In this document: positions 14,511-22,187 of the stretch, piece after piece
Position numbering within the stretch: position 1 is the first letter of the stretch
How the letters are laid out: the number at the start of each line of letters is the position of its first letter
Origin: Flavobacteriaceae bacterium
Lineage (GTDB): Bacteria > Bacteroidota > Bacteroidia > Flavobacteriales > Flavobacteriaceae
NCBI GenBank assembly: GCA_027490305.1
Contig: JAIXYI010000051.1
Coordinates: 1-64,000 of the forward strand
Direction: 5' to 3'
DNA length: 64,000 nt
Program-made: the position numbers and the translations under genes
Notes under the pieces: generated by a model
Database searches by the model: none
Told to the model about the DNA's origin: nothing
The model's input: only the letters and a program-made list of their open reading frames with translations

Positions 14511-14728
14511 TGGCGCATTTCTGACATCACTTGCGTATTGCTTGAGAATTCTCCATTTCGGATTTGCTCTCTACCTAAACTAATTGAATTTTCTTGTTCA
14601 GAATTAAGTTGATATAAAGCCTGCTCCGAAGAATCGAAAATTGTTTGAAGTGCTTTCAGAAAATTGATATCCTTAGAATCTTTGATTCTCGAGATCAGAT
14701 TTTTCTTCAGTTGAGCAGACATATCCAT
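14492..14728 (-). CDS. Antitoxin paired with the broken toxin
   Basis: 78 residues, MDMSAQLKKNLISRIKDSKDINFLKALQTIFDSSEQALYQLNSEQENSISLGREQIRNGEF and a SNTQVMSEMRQWLSKK tail. It is a distant paralogue of the antitoxin at 5934-6173, with the same C-terminal NGEF-S-x-T-x-V-x-SE-x-x-x-WL pattern and position. It remains intact although its toxin has a stop codon, which fits loss of the toxic activity being tolerated. Confidence 0.75.
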   Translation of the reverse strand: MDMSAQLKKNLISRIKDSKDINFLKALQTIFDSSEQALYQLNSEQENSISLGREQIRNGEFSSNTQVMSEMRQWLSKK

Positions 14729-14747
14729 AATTACATACTTAATTCTT

Positions 14748-14778
14748 CAAAGATAATTTTTTAAGCAATGATTTTCAA
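14748..14778 (-). promoter_or_regulatory. Promoter inside the antitoxin cassette
   Basis: Minus-strand TTG (14776-14778), 20 bp, TATCTTTG (14748-14755): a complete Bacteroidota promoter located between the cassette's GTT box and the antitoxin ATG. The cassette therefore carries its own promoter. Confidence 0.7.
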
Positions 14779-14795
14779 CGTTAGTACGGAATTAT

Positions 14796-14936
14796 TGCCA
14801 CCAACGTTTCGCGGCTCACTCGAAGTCGCCAGGTTTTGGAACCGAGTATTCTCCGATAGGAGTGAAGGTAATCAAAAAGATAGAACGTTCAACTTCACCA
14901 ACACCTGGCGATTGCGCGTAGCCGCTGTTATGTGCC
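14796..14936 (-). repeat. attC-like palindromic site, 141 bp
   Basis: Minus strand: CACATAAC, A, GCGGCTACGCGCAATCGCCAGGT, middle with CGGAGAATACTCGGTTCC, ACCTGGCGACTTCGAG, TGAGCCGCGAAACGTTGGTGGCA. Arms TCGCCAGGT and ACCTGGCGA pair perfectly, as do GCGGCT and AGCCGC. The best-formed example in the window. Confidence 0.8.
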
Positions 14937-14970
14937 GTTTTAACTGAATGCAGACATCGTTACTTTTTTA

Positions 14971-15300
14971 TCAATTTTCGACAGTCATGAGATTTGCGAT
15001 AATGTCATAAAACCACTTTTCTGCAAATGGGCTGATTATAATCTCTTCAATAAGATTATCTAAATTGACTTCGAAATATTTTCCATTTTGATTACGTTCT
15101 TTATGCCAATTATATTTGAATCCATGCTTGAATTTTACTGCATGGATTAACCGTATCTCATCCTCATAGTGATAAGCCTTATTTTTATGAATTATTGGAA
15201 AATTCATATTCCAAGGTTCGATCATGTCGACCTTATGATCTATATATCTGATTTCACTAATTTGAATTTGAGCTTTAGTCTGAGAAAAAGCATTAATCAA
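14971..15300 (-). pseudogene. C-terminal remnant of a DUF2971-like protein
   Basis: The frame has no ATG; it opens at a TTG (15300) and in fact runs open back through the short palindromic site to the stop of the neighbouring gene. The recognisable part, NKAYHYEDEIRLIHAVKFKHG and VNLDNLIEEIIISPFAEKWF, matches the end of DUF2971 proteins (Y-x-x-E-x-E-xRLI, then an I-x-x-IIISP segment), which are normally 250 residues or more. Here at most about 130 codons remain, so the N-terminal half is missing. It was probably the cargo of a cassette whose left end (minus-strand 5') was deleted. Confidence 0.6.
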
Positions 15301-15305
15301 TCTAT

Positions 15306-15357
15306 CAACGTTTGTTTTAGCACTTAACCCGCCATATTGCCAAACTGCTGTTGTGCG
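15306..15357 (-). repeat. Short attC-like site, 52 bp
   Basis: Minus strand: CGCACAAC, AGCA, GTTTGGCAATATGGCGG, GTTAAGTGCTAAAA, CAAAC, GTTG. Inner GTTTG and CAAAC pair and outer CAAC and GTTG pair. The AAC box pairs with the GTTGTGCG box at 16269-16276 that opens the sulfurtransferase cassette. The interior matches the truncated site at 13364-13403. Confidence 0.55.
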
Positions 15358-15366
15358 TTCGGTTTT

Positions 15367-16227
15367 TTATTTATTAATAGTTTTCGTTTCAATTAATTTA
15401 TTATTTCTGCTCCATTCACTCCACGAACCTATATAAAGTTTTGGGATTTCCAATTCAGCGTATGCGATTGCTAAAAGTGAATGACAAGCTGTAACTCCTG
15501 AACCACAATGAACAATTATATTTTCTGGTTTAATGTGCCCAAATACTTTTTCATATTTATTTTTTAGCAAATTCGGAGATAAAAACAATCCATTTTCGTC
15601 TAAATTTTCAGTAAAAGGTACATTTATTGCTCCTGGAATATGTCCAGCAACTAGATCAATTGGTTCTGTTTCTCCGTTATATCGTTCTACATCACGAACA
15701 TCAATAACAATATGATTTTCGGTTCTCGAAAACTTTTCAACTTCTTCAATTTCTGCAATTTTCAATTTCCAATTTTCAACTTTATATAATTCAGTTTTGT
15801 TAGTTATTTCCGTATTTGAACTAATTGGAAATTTTATTTTTTCCGCTTCTTGAATTCCGCCATTTAAAACTTGAACTTTTTCGTGACCTACTGATTTCAA
15901 CATCCACCAAAATCTTGCTCCTGCATTTGAACCATTTTTGTCATCGTAAATTACGACATGACTTTTTGTAGAAATTCCAAGATTTGATAACAATTCCGCG
16001 AAATTTTCAATTTTTGGTAATGGATGTCTACCTCCAATTGACAAATCATCTTTAATTTCCGCAAGTTGAGTGTTTAAATCTACAAATATCGCTCCTTCTA
16101 AATGTTTTGTTTCATAATTCGATTTTGCATTCTTACCATTACTAACATCAACAATAATTAAATTTTCAGATTTATATAGTTTCAGTAATTCTGATGCTTG
16201 GATAATTGGAGAGATATTTACATTCAT
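15367..16227 (-). CDS. Two-domain rhodanese sulfurtransferase, 3-mercaptopyruvate type
   Basis: 286 residues, two rhodanese domains (about 8-125 and 165-280). The active cysteine is C241 in HCGSGVTA; a CGSGVTA loop is characteristic of 3-mercaptopyruvate sulfurtransferases, while thiosulfate enzymes have CRKGVTA. Other family marks: GRHPLP, VVIYDD, ARFWWMLKSVGHEKVQVLNGG, and GHIPGAINVPF. Cytoplasmic, no signal. Strong AT bias compared with core genes. It fills a cassette bounded by GTTGTGCG and CGCACAAC; such a metabolic cargo is unusual among the toxin-antitoxin units here. Confidence 0.87.
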   Translation of the reverse strand: MNVNISPIIQASELLKLYKSENLIIVDVSNGKNAKSNYETKHLEGAIFVDLNTQLAEIKDDLSIGGRHPLPKIENFAELLSNLGISTKSHVVIYDDKNGSNAGARFWWMLKSVGHEKVQVLNGGIQEAEKIKFPISSNTEITNKTELYKVENWKLKIAEIEEVEKFSRTENHIVIDVRDVERYNGETEPIDLVAGHIPGAINVPFTENLDENGLFLSPNLLKNKYEKVFGHIKPENIIVHCGSGVTACHSLLAIAYAELEIPKLYIGSWSEWSRNNKLIETKTINK

Positions 16228-16268
16228 TTTTTTGATTTCTATTTAGGTTTTCTCTCGCTCGAAACTGA

Positions 16269-16402
16269 CGCACAACGTTTTGCAGATTTGCGATGGGCTG
16301 GTCTTTTACCGCAAATGTTGATACGGAGAACTAAACTTTTGGCTACCACAAAACTGTATGCGGAGCACGAAATCCCGCCTATTGCAAATGTGCTGTAGCC
16401 AG
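16269..16402 (-). repeat. attC-like palindromic site, 134 bp
   Basis: Minus strand: TGGCTAC then AGC (expected AAC), ATTTGCAATAGGCGGG, a middle without the CGGAGAATACTCGG core, CCAGCCCATCGCAAAT, CTGC, AAAAC, GTTGTGCG. The inner arms ATTTGC/GCAAAT and GGC/GCC pair. The AAC-to-AGC change is the only outer-box defect seen here. Confidence 0.65.
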
Positions 16403-16405
16403 TTC

Positions 16406-16825
16406 TCATTGTGTCACCTTTGATTTTTCTTCTTTAATAATGTTATTCATTCTGTCTATCAATAATAGAATTATAAAAATCGAAGCAAGTATCGTGTGTT
16501 TTGTCCAGAATTTGTAAAGTACCGCACCAAGAATTAATACAGCTAAGTAGTCGCTAATTTTCCCCATAATTCGCAACTTGAATGTAACGTGGTCGGATAA
16601 CTTGTTATAAATTCTCTCCCTAATCCTGCCCAGTAACGCTCCAATCAAATGCGCAAGAGTGAAAAGAATTGTCAGTGATAGAATAATTGTAGTTAAAAGT
16701 CTTTCTGTTCCGTTTTCATTGAATACAGATATTAAAAATGTAACACTGTAATAAACCACAGTCAAGATAATTACGGGCCTAAACAGTCGTTTCCATAATT
16801 GTTTCAAAAAATCTTTTCTATTCAT
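16406..16825 (-). CDS. Small membrane protein of unknown function
   Basis: 139 residues, basic N terminus (MNRKDFLKQLWKRLFRP), then hydrophobic segments VIILTVVYYSVTFLISVF, LTTIILSLTILFTLAHLIGALLG, YLAVLILGAVLYKFW and ILASIFIILLLIDRM. No soluble domain or known motif. Its stop is a few bases from the AAC-type box of its site, so gene and site are tightly packed as in integron cassettes. Confidence 0.65.
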   Translation of the reverse strand: MNRKDFLKQLWKRLFRPVIILTVVYYSVTFLISVFNENGTERLLTTIILSLTILFTLAHLIGALLGRIRERIYNKLSDHVTFKLRIMGKISDYLAVLILGAVLYKFWTKHTILASIFIILLLIDRMNNIIKEEKSKVTQ

Positions 16826-16840
16826 TGTCTTGTCGTAAAT

Positions 16841-16978
16841 TGGCTACAACGGTTCGCATGTAAGCGCAGCCGGCAAAGAAACCGAGTGTCTTCCGCACAC
16901 AAAAATCGAAGTTAAGAAAACAGATCGTTATTTGAGCAGGGAACTAGGCAATTGCGTTGGCACGCTGTTAGCGGTAAT
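16841..16978 (-). repeat. attC-like palindromic site, 138 bp
   Basis: Minus strand: TTACCGCTAAC, AGCGTGCCAACGCAATTGCC, core variant GCGGAAGACACTCGGTTTC, GCCGGCTGCGCTTACATGCG, AACC, GTTGTAGCCA. Less perfect pairing than the 14796 site but the order of elements is the same. It would belong to the STAND NTPase cassette, whose opening box may be GTTAGCGG at 20161-20168. Confidence 0.65.
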
Positions 16979-17013
16979 GCAAATGATTCGATATAATTCA
17001 TAACTTTGCTCTG

Positions 17014-17199
17014 ATGAAATTTTACGAAAAATATCCAAAGTTGAAGCAAAAGGCTTTCTTGTCGAAAATACTTACCGATACCGTATTTTCCACAATGTCT
17101 TTGGAAGATCAGCAAGTTGCTAAATCTAAAGTTGAAAAAATCGTAGACGGAATTTTGAAAGAGAAAGAATTAAAAGGAAGTCAATTCTTCACGAATTAG
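17014..17199 (+). CDS. Possible small protein on the opposite strand
   Basis: 61 codons, MKFYEKYPKLKQKAFLSKILTDTVFSTMSLEDQQVAKSKVEKIVDGILKEKEL, lysine-rich and helical. A -7-like TAACTTTG (17001-17008) stands 5 bp before the ATG. It is the only plausible plus-strand gene inside the arrays. No family recognised; it could be chance, but codon content looks protein-like. Confidence 0.4.
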   Translation: MKFYEKYPKLKQKAFLSKILTDTVFSTMSLEDQQVAKSKVEKIVDGILKEKELKGSQFFTN

Positions 17200-17276
17200 A
17201 TTTTCAAGTAATTTAAAATTTCCCTTATCTGCAGCTTTCATCGCATTGATATAGATCTTTCTGCTTTCCCCCGGCT

Positions 17277-17378
17277 GGCGCGAGCGTCACGCTCGTGCCT
17301 TTCATACTCTTGAAAGATCACACTATAAGTAATAAACCTAACGTAGCACGAGCGTGACGCTCGCGGCAGCAGGGGGAT
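17277..17378. repeat. Paired REP-like palindromes
   Basis: CGCGAGCGTCACGCTCGTGC (17287-17306) and its inverted partner GCACGAGCGTGACGCTCGCGG (17346-17366), flanked by GGCTGG and GGCAGCAGGGGG. Each is itself palindromic around GAGCGT-ACGCTC. They lie between the STAND gene stop and the attC-like site. A related palindrome is at 13331-13351. Confidence 0.8.
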
Positions 17379-17382
17379 GTTG

Positions 17383-20118
17383 TTATTTTAGTTCTTCTAT
17401 CCATTTCTCTTTTTTATCTGTCCAAAGTTCTCTTGTTTTTTGAGTATTTTGCTTTTCGATTGCTTCTTGTAAAAATTCAAGACAGCATTTATCTTTTTTT
17501 AAATAATAAATCTCCGCTTTATCATTGAGGAATGCTGCAATGAAAAAATCTTTTAACCTCGTTCCGTTTACTAAAGCTTTATCAATATATCTAAGTGCTT
17601 CATCAAGTTTGTTTTTTCCTCTTAATATTTTACACAAATTTTGCAAATAGTACGAATCTTCTTTGTCCTCAAATTCCTCTGTAAAATCTAATGCTTTGTC
17701 ATATTGTTCGGAAGCTACGTATAAGTCAAGAAGTTGTTTTCTTTCGAAATCATTTATAAAATCAACTGTCTTAAAATATTTCTCAGAAATACTTAATACG
17801 AAATCCATTTTCTCAATCGTTTCACCTTCTGAGTATTTAAACATTTTGTATTGAATCAGCATTATTTTAGCGTATGCGTTTCTTAAAGATCTGTTGTTGT
17901 CAATATTTGAAGGAAAAGGTAAAATCTCGCAAATTTCATTGTATGCGTCTTTCTGCATATAGCTTAAATGGCTAGCTAGTTTTTCAACAACTTTATAAGG
18001 TTGCTCAAAATTTGAATCTAAAGAGTTAAGGATTACTTTTACAAATAAATCAATTTTTTCATCAACATATTTTTTCCGGATGTTATAAAATTCATTCCGG
18101 GCAAGTAATTCATAGAACGAAAGTAATATAGATAACGACTGGGTTTTAAAATCAATTTCTTTGGAAAACACATATTCTATTTCAAGTTCTGCTTTTTTAA
18201 CATCTTTTTTGTTTACATAAAGTCTAGCTAATTGCAATCTGCTATAATCCGCGTTTGTGTCTATCTCTATTACTTTGTTGAAATATGAAATTGCGTTTTC
18301 ATCATCTTTAATTTTTAAATAGAATTTCCCAATGTGATGATATAGTACAATTTTAATGTTGTTCTCTTGTGTATTTTCTAAAACACTAATTAAATAATTA
18401 ATGATTTTTTTTGATTTTTCCTTATATGTTTTGTCTTTTTTATCAATTTGAAATAATTCTATTTCAGATTTTTCAATAAACAATAATAAATCATAATATT
18501 TTGAAATATCAAAGTTGATGTTGGTTAATTGTTTTAAAAACCATTCTGGGGAATTGAACGAATCATTTGCTTGAATTAGAGCATATAAAATATTTTTTTT
18601 TAAATCGTTTTCAAACGTCAAATTTTCATATACTTCCTTTATGAACTCATTGTGATTTAATAAAAATCGATAATAGTCAATTGATTTAATTTCGTTGTTT
18701 TTTAAGAAATATTTCTCTAGACCTTCTATTGTCGTTAAGTTATCAATATTACTTGTTTCAGATATGATAGAATCTAAAATTAACTGATGAGTATCAAAAA
18801 AGAAAGAATCTTGAATTCTAATTAATGATCTTTTTTCAAGTTCAACTATACTTTTCTTGCCTAAGATTTCAGTTAAAAAATGCCTACTGATTTTCTTTAT
18901 TCCAATTCTTTTAATCCATTGAAATTCAGCGCTTAATACACTGCTAAATTTGCCAATTATTCTATGTGAAAGTTTAGTGTTTTTTGAATCTGGGAAATCT
19001 TTAAGATTCTTGATTTCATCTGTTATTTCATCCCAACTAAAATCGTCAACTTCAACTGCCGAAACTATCAAATTCAATAATAATGGGTAACCCAAAACTT
19101 CTTTAATAATTTGATTTACTTGTTCATCCGTGGGTGGATTTTTTGAATTGTAAAGTATTTTTTTTGCTATTTCATCATCTAAAAATGAAAGACTGTAAGA
19201 ATCAGAAGATGACACATTCCTTTGGAGTGATGTGATAATACACTTTGAATTATGCTTGTTTGAATCATTAAAAAGTGTCATAAACTCGTTCACATTAGAA
19301 TTTAAATTGTCAACAATCAACAGAACCTTGAATTCTTGTAGAAAATAGTCGAGGTTTAATGTGTCGTTAAATTTGCTTATATGAACTGATGATAAATTTA
19401 AAGTTTCGTTTGCTATAGAATCTCCATCTAACCATATAACGCTTTCAAATTCAGTTTGAATTAAATTAGCAACGCTAATCGAAAATTCTGTTTTTCCAAT
19501 TCCACTAATACCAAATACTTGAAGGAAATTCTGATTGATGAGTTTTTTTTTTATTTGCTTTTCTTCATTTCTTTCAAAGTATTTCGTTTTAAAAGCAGGG
19601 AGTTTATTTGTTTGAGGTAGGATTCGGTAATATTCAAATGTTTTAGGTAGATATTCTAAAATTTCTTCCACCTTCGGTGTATTATGGATGTTTTTTAAAA
19701 CAACATTTGCAATCCTTTCAGAATCGTGGGTATCAACAATCAAATTTTGCCATCTTGCGTTAATTCCGATTTGGAGCTTTGAAAGTTGTCCGCCAGATGC
19801 TCTACGATTAGCAAACAACAATATTTTATCACATTTTTTATGATTTTCTAAGCTTCTTTCTATATCGTGAACTGGTTTGTCGAGATTTGTAAAATAGTCA
19901 GGATCTGTTCCACATTGTCCAAATATTTTTAAATCAGACGAAATGAAATCCGCTGTATAACCTACAGGTTTAGTGTCAAGATTATGTCCTTTATGTAGGA
20001 CCTCTTGACTAGTAATTAATGAAAATATCGGTTTGCACAAATATTCGAAATCTGTCCCATTTAAACTTGAAATTTCAGACGTAAATGAATTGATAAATTG
20101 TTCTTTTAGTTTTGACAT
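17383..20118 (-). CDS. STAND NTPase with N-terminal nuclease-like domain (Avs-type defence)
   Basis: 911 residues. Residues about 15-125 resemble the PD-(D/E)XK-type domain of antiviral STAND proteins: FEYLCKPIF, LHKGHNLDTKPVGYTADF, IFGQCGTDPDYF, KPVHDIERSLENHKKCDKILLFANR. The expected acidic residue after the Asp strand is Gln (GQCGT), so catalysis may be altered. The NTPase core has Walker A GISGIGKT (203-210), Walker B-like LLIVDN (266-271), IITS sensor (294-297) and a GYPLLL motif (343-348). The C-terminal 450 residues are helical with TPR-like units (HHIGKFYLKIKDDENAISYFNKVIEID), probably the sensor. Such proteins oligomerise on a phage ligand and fire the effector. Very AT-rich; in the largest cassette-like unit. 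Family position is by eye. Confidence 0.75.
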   Translation of the reverse strand: MSKLKEQFINSFTSEISSLNGTDFEYLCKPIFSLITSQEVLHKGHNLDTKPVGYTADFISSDLKIFGQCGTDPDYFTNLDKPVHDIERSLENHKKCDKILLFANRRASGGQLSKLQIGINARWQNLIVDTHDSERIANVVLKNIHNTPKVEEILEYLPKTFEYYRILPQTNKLPAFKTKYFERNEEKQIKKKLINQNFLQVFGISGIGKTEFSISVANLIQTEFESVIWLDGDSIANETLNLSSVHISKFNDTLNLDYFLQEFKVLLIVDNLNSNVNEFMTLFNDSNKHNSKCIITSLQRNVSSSDSYSLSFLDDEIAKKILYNSKNPPTDEQVNQIIKEVLGYPLLLNLIVSAVEVDDFSWDEITDEIKNLKDFPDSKNTKLSHRIIGKFSSVLSAEFQWIKRIGIKKISRHFLTEILGKKSIVELEKRSLIRIQDSFFFDTHQLILDSIISETSNIDNLTTIEGLEKYFLKNNEIKSIDYYRFLLNHNEFIKEVYENLTFENDLKKNILYALIQANDSFNSPEWFLKQLTNINFDISKYYDLLLFIEKSEIELFQIDKKDKTYKEKSKKIINYLISVLENTQENNIKIVLYHHIGKFYLKIKDDENAISYFNKVIEIDTNADYSRLQLARLYVNKKDVKKAELEIEYVFSKEIDFKTQSLSILLSFYELLARNEFYNIRKKYVDEKIDLFVKVILNSLDSNFEQPYKVVEKLASHLSYMQKDAYNEICEILPFPSNIDNNRSLRNAYAKIMLIQYKMFKYSEGETIEKMDFVLSISEKYFKTVDFINDFERKQLLDLYVASEQYDKALDFTEEFEDKEDSYYLQNLCKILRGKNKLDEALRYIDKALVNGTRLKDFFIAAFLNDKAEIYYLKKDKCCLEFLQEAIEKQNTQKTRELWTDKKEKWIEELK

Positions 20119-20160
20119 TTATTTTTGTCTTTTTAGTTTGAAGTTGGTTTGTTACAATAT

Positions 20161-20168
20161 CCGCTAAC
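20161..20168 (-). other. Possible opening box of the right array
   Basis: Minus-strand GTTAGCGG, the inverse complement of CCGCTAAC at 16967-16974, the matching box beyond the STAND gene. No palindromic site lies to its right: 20169-20500 holds only AT-rich sequence, a GTAGGCAGTGAGCAGTGGGC simple repeat (20345-20395) and TTCGCTAATT steps (20470-20520). An 8-bp match could be chance. Confidence 0.35.
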
Positions 20169-20501
20169 TCGTTTATACCCCCGAAGAATTCATCCTTTAC
20201 CTCTAAAATCTAAGCGTATAGTTAGAAATCAATCAGAAAATCAAAAGGTAGTACTTTTTTTCAAATAACCAAACGGCCTCCTGCTATTCTATGTTCTTTG
20301 CACTCACCTGCGTGTAAATCTCCTTCGTCCTACTGCTGTTGTGCCCCACGAACCCAGTAGGCAGTGAGCAGTGGGCAGTAGGCAGTGGACGCCGACACGC
20401 CAAAATACCGATAACCGCAACCGCCCACCGTGATCCCGATCCTAAGTCCCGCATTCCTCAGTTCCTCAGTTCCCCCATTTTCTCATTTTCTCATTCGCTA
20501 A

Positions 20502-20531
20502 TTGCCTCATTCGCTAATTGGCTTATCTTTG
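20502..20531 (+). promoter_or_regulatory. purC promoter
   Basis: TTG (20502-20504), 19 bp, TATCTTTG (20524-20531), a complete match. The -33 box and spacer lie within TTCGCTAATT repeat steps. The ATG is 17 bp after the -7 box. Confidence 0.75.
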
Positions 20532-20547
20532 CCCCAACACAACAAAC

Positions 20548-21498
20548 ATGAACACCATAACTGCTACTGATTTCCAGTTTCCGGGCCAGATTTCCGTTTA
20601 TAAAGGAAAGGTCCGCGATGTCTATTCCCTTGATAACGATCTGCTCGTAATGGTCGCCACCGACCGGCTCTCGGCCTTTGACGTGGTCATGCCACGCGGC
20701 ATTCCCTACAAAGGACAAATCCTCAACCAAATCGCCACGCGCTTCATGCAACTCACCTCGGATATCGTGCCGAACTGGCTCGTTGCCACACCCGATCCCA
20801 ACGTGGCGGTCGGACACCGCTGCACGCCGTTCAAAGTGGAAATGGTGATCCGCGGTTACGTGTCCGGACACGCGGCACGTGAATACGCCGCAGGGAAACG
20901 GATGCTATGTGGCGTCGCGCTACCGGAAGGACTAAAAGAAAACGACCGCTTCCCCGAACCGATCATCACGCCCACTACCAAAGCCGATAACGGCGAACAC
21001 GATATGGACATCTCCCGCGAGGATATACTCGCGAAAGGCATCGTTTCCAAAGAAGATTACGAAGTACTCGAGAAGTACACACGGGCGTTGTTCCAACGAG
21101 GTACAGAGATCGCCGCCACACGCGGACTCATACTCGTCGATACCAAATACGAATTCGGGAAAACGAGTGACGGCACAATTGTCCTGATTGACGAAATCCA
21201 TACGCCTGATTCCTCGCGGTATTTTTATTCAGAAGGATATGCCGAACGGCAGGCGAGGGGTGAGGAACAACGGCAGTTGTCGAAAGAATTCGTACGCCGC
21301 TGGCTGATCGAAAACGGCTTCCGGGGAAAAGAAGGACAAACCATCCCCGAAATGACCGACGCCTACATCGAATCGGTGTCTGAGCGCTATATCGAACTCT
21401 ACGAAAACATCCTAGGGGAGCCGTTCGTTAAAGCCGACATTTCCGACATCAAAGGCCGTATCGATACAAACGTCGGCGGTTTTCTGGCGCAGCGGTAA
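20548..21498 (+). CDS. purC: SAICAR synthetase (phosphoribosylaminoimidazole-succinocarboxamide synthase)
   Basis: Purine synthesis step 7: CAIR + aspartate + ATP to SAICAR. 316 residues from [13 protein letters not shown]; the frame is open 10 codons earlier but the promoter lies there. Family marks: GKVRDVY near residue 21, [20 protein letters not shown], the [25 protein letters not shown] block, then a C-terminal [13 protein letters not shown] and [13 protein letters not shown]. The 310-residue length is the long bacteroidetal/yeast-like form rather than the 240-residue E. coli form. Monocistronic, with a strong promoter. Confidence 0.95.
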   Translation: MNTITATDFQFPGQISVYKGKVRDVYSLDNDLLVMVATDRLSAFDVVMPRGIPYKGQILNQIATRFMQLTSDIVPNWLVATPDPNVAVGHRCTPFKVEMVIRGYVSGHAAREYAAGKRMLCGVALPEGLKENDRFPEPIITPTTKADNGEHDMDISREDILAKGIVSKEDYEVLEKYTRALFQRGTEIAATRGLILVDTKYEFGKTSDGTIVLIDEIHTPDSSRYFYSEGYAERQARGEEQRQLSKEFVRRWLIENGFRGKEGQTIPEMTDAYIESVSERYIELYENILGEPFVKADISDIKGRIDTNVGGFLAQR

Positions 21499-21539
21499 CC
21501 CATCCCATACGTATTTCCGCTTCCTGTAAAACGGCCCTC

Positions 21540-22109
21540 ATGATCGACGTCCTCCGCCAACACCTACTTAGCCGACTCGACGGCGATGTCGACCAACTCG
21601 ACCTGGTGTTGTCGTCCTTTGAACCCATCGAGTTCAAACGAAACGATATGGTGTTGTCGGAAGGAACCGTCTGCCGGAACGTCTATTTCATCGCCAAAGG
21701 CTGCCTGCAGGTGTTCGGCTACGATGCAGCAGGCAATGAAACCACACGCGAAATCGCCGTTGAAGACCAATGGTGCAGCGACCTGATCTCGTTTGGTGAC
21801 GAGAAGCCGGCCACCGAGAACATCCGCGCCATCGAACCAACGGTGTTGCTGGCGATTGACCGCCCCCGTTTTGGTGCGATGATGGCGAAAGTACCGCAGT
21901 TCGATAAAGTCTACCGACAGATACTCGAAGCCTCCTACGCCAACTCTGTCTACCGCATCAATTCATTCGTCGCCCTGTCCGCACTCGACCGCATCAAATG
22001 GCTGATGGAACACCGTCCGTATCTCATGACACGCGTGTCGGGCCGTCTTGTCGCGTCGTACCTCGGCATCAACAAAGACGTGTTCAGCCGTTTACGCAGC
22101 CAGCTTTGA
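21540..22109 (+). CDS. Crp/Fnr-family regulator
   Basis: 189 residues. Cyclic-nucleotide-binding fold in residues about 15-120: FEPIEFKRNDMVLSEGTVCRNVYFIAKGCLQVFGYDAAGNETTREIAVEDQW. The helix-turn-helix is short and C-terminal: RVSGRLVASYLGINKDVFSRLRSQL. cAMP-contact Arg/Glu of true CRP is not seen, so the ligand is unknown. It leads a group with a YCII-domain gene and a DoxX-like gene, 78 and 11 bp apart, which it probably regulates. Flavobacteria have many such regulators next to small oxidative-stress-type genes; a second one is at 62289. Confidence 0.82.
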   Translation: MIDVLRQHLLSRLDGDVDQLDLVLSSFEPIEFKRNDMVLSEGTVCRNVYFIAKGCLQVFGYDAAGNETTREIAVEDQWCSDLISFGDEKPATENIRAIEPTVLLAIDRPRFGAMMAKVPQFDKVYRQILEASYANSVYRINSFVALSALDRIKWLMEHRPYLMTRVSGRLVASYLGINKDVFSRLRSQL

Positions 22110-22187
22110 AAATGTAGACTTTTGTCATCGTCCACGGAATTTTAGGGATGGAAATTTGCTCCATCATTCACCTTAAAATTCCACACA

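Noticed and set aside
2718..16978. Insertion-sequence inverted repeats
   Set aside because: The palindromes are not paired around any transposase; each gene unit is flanked by sites in one direction only.
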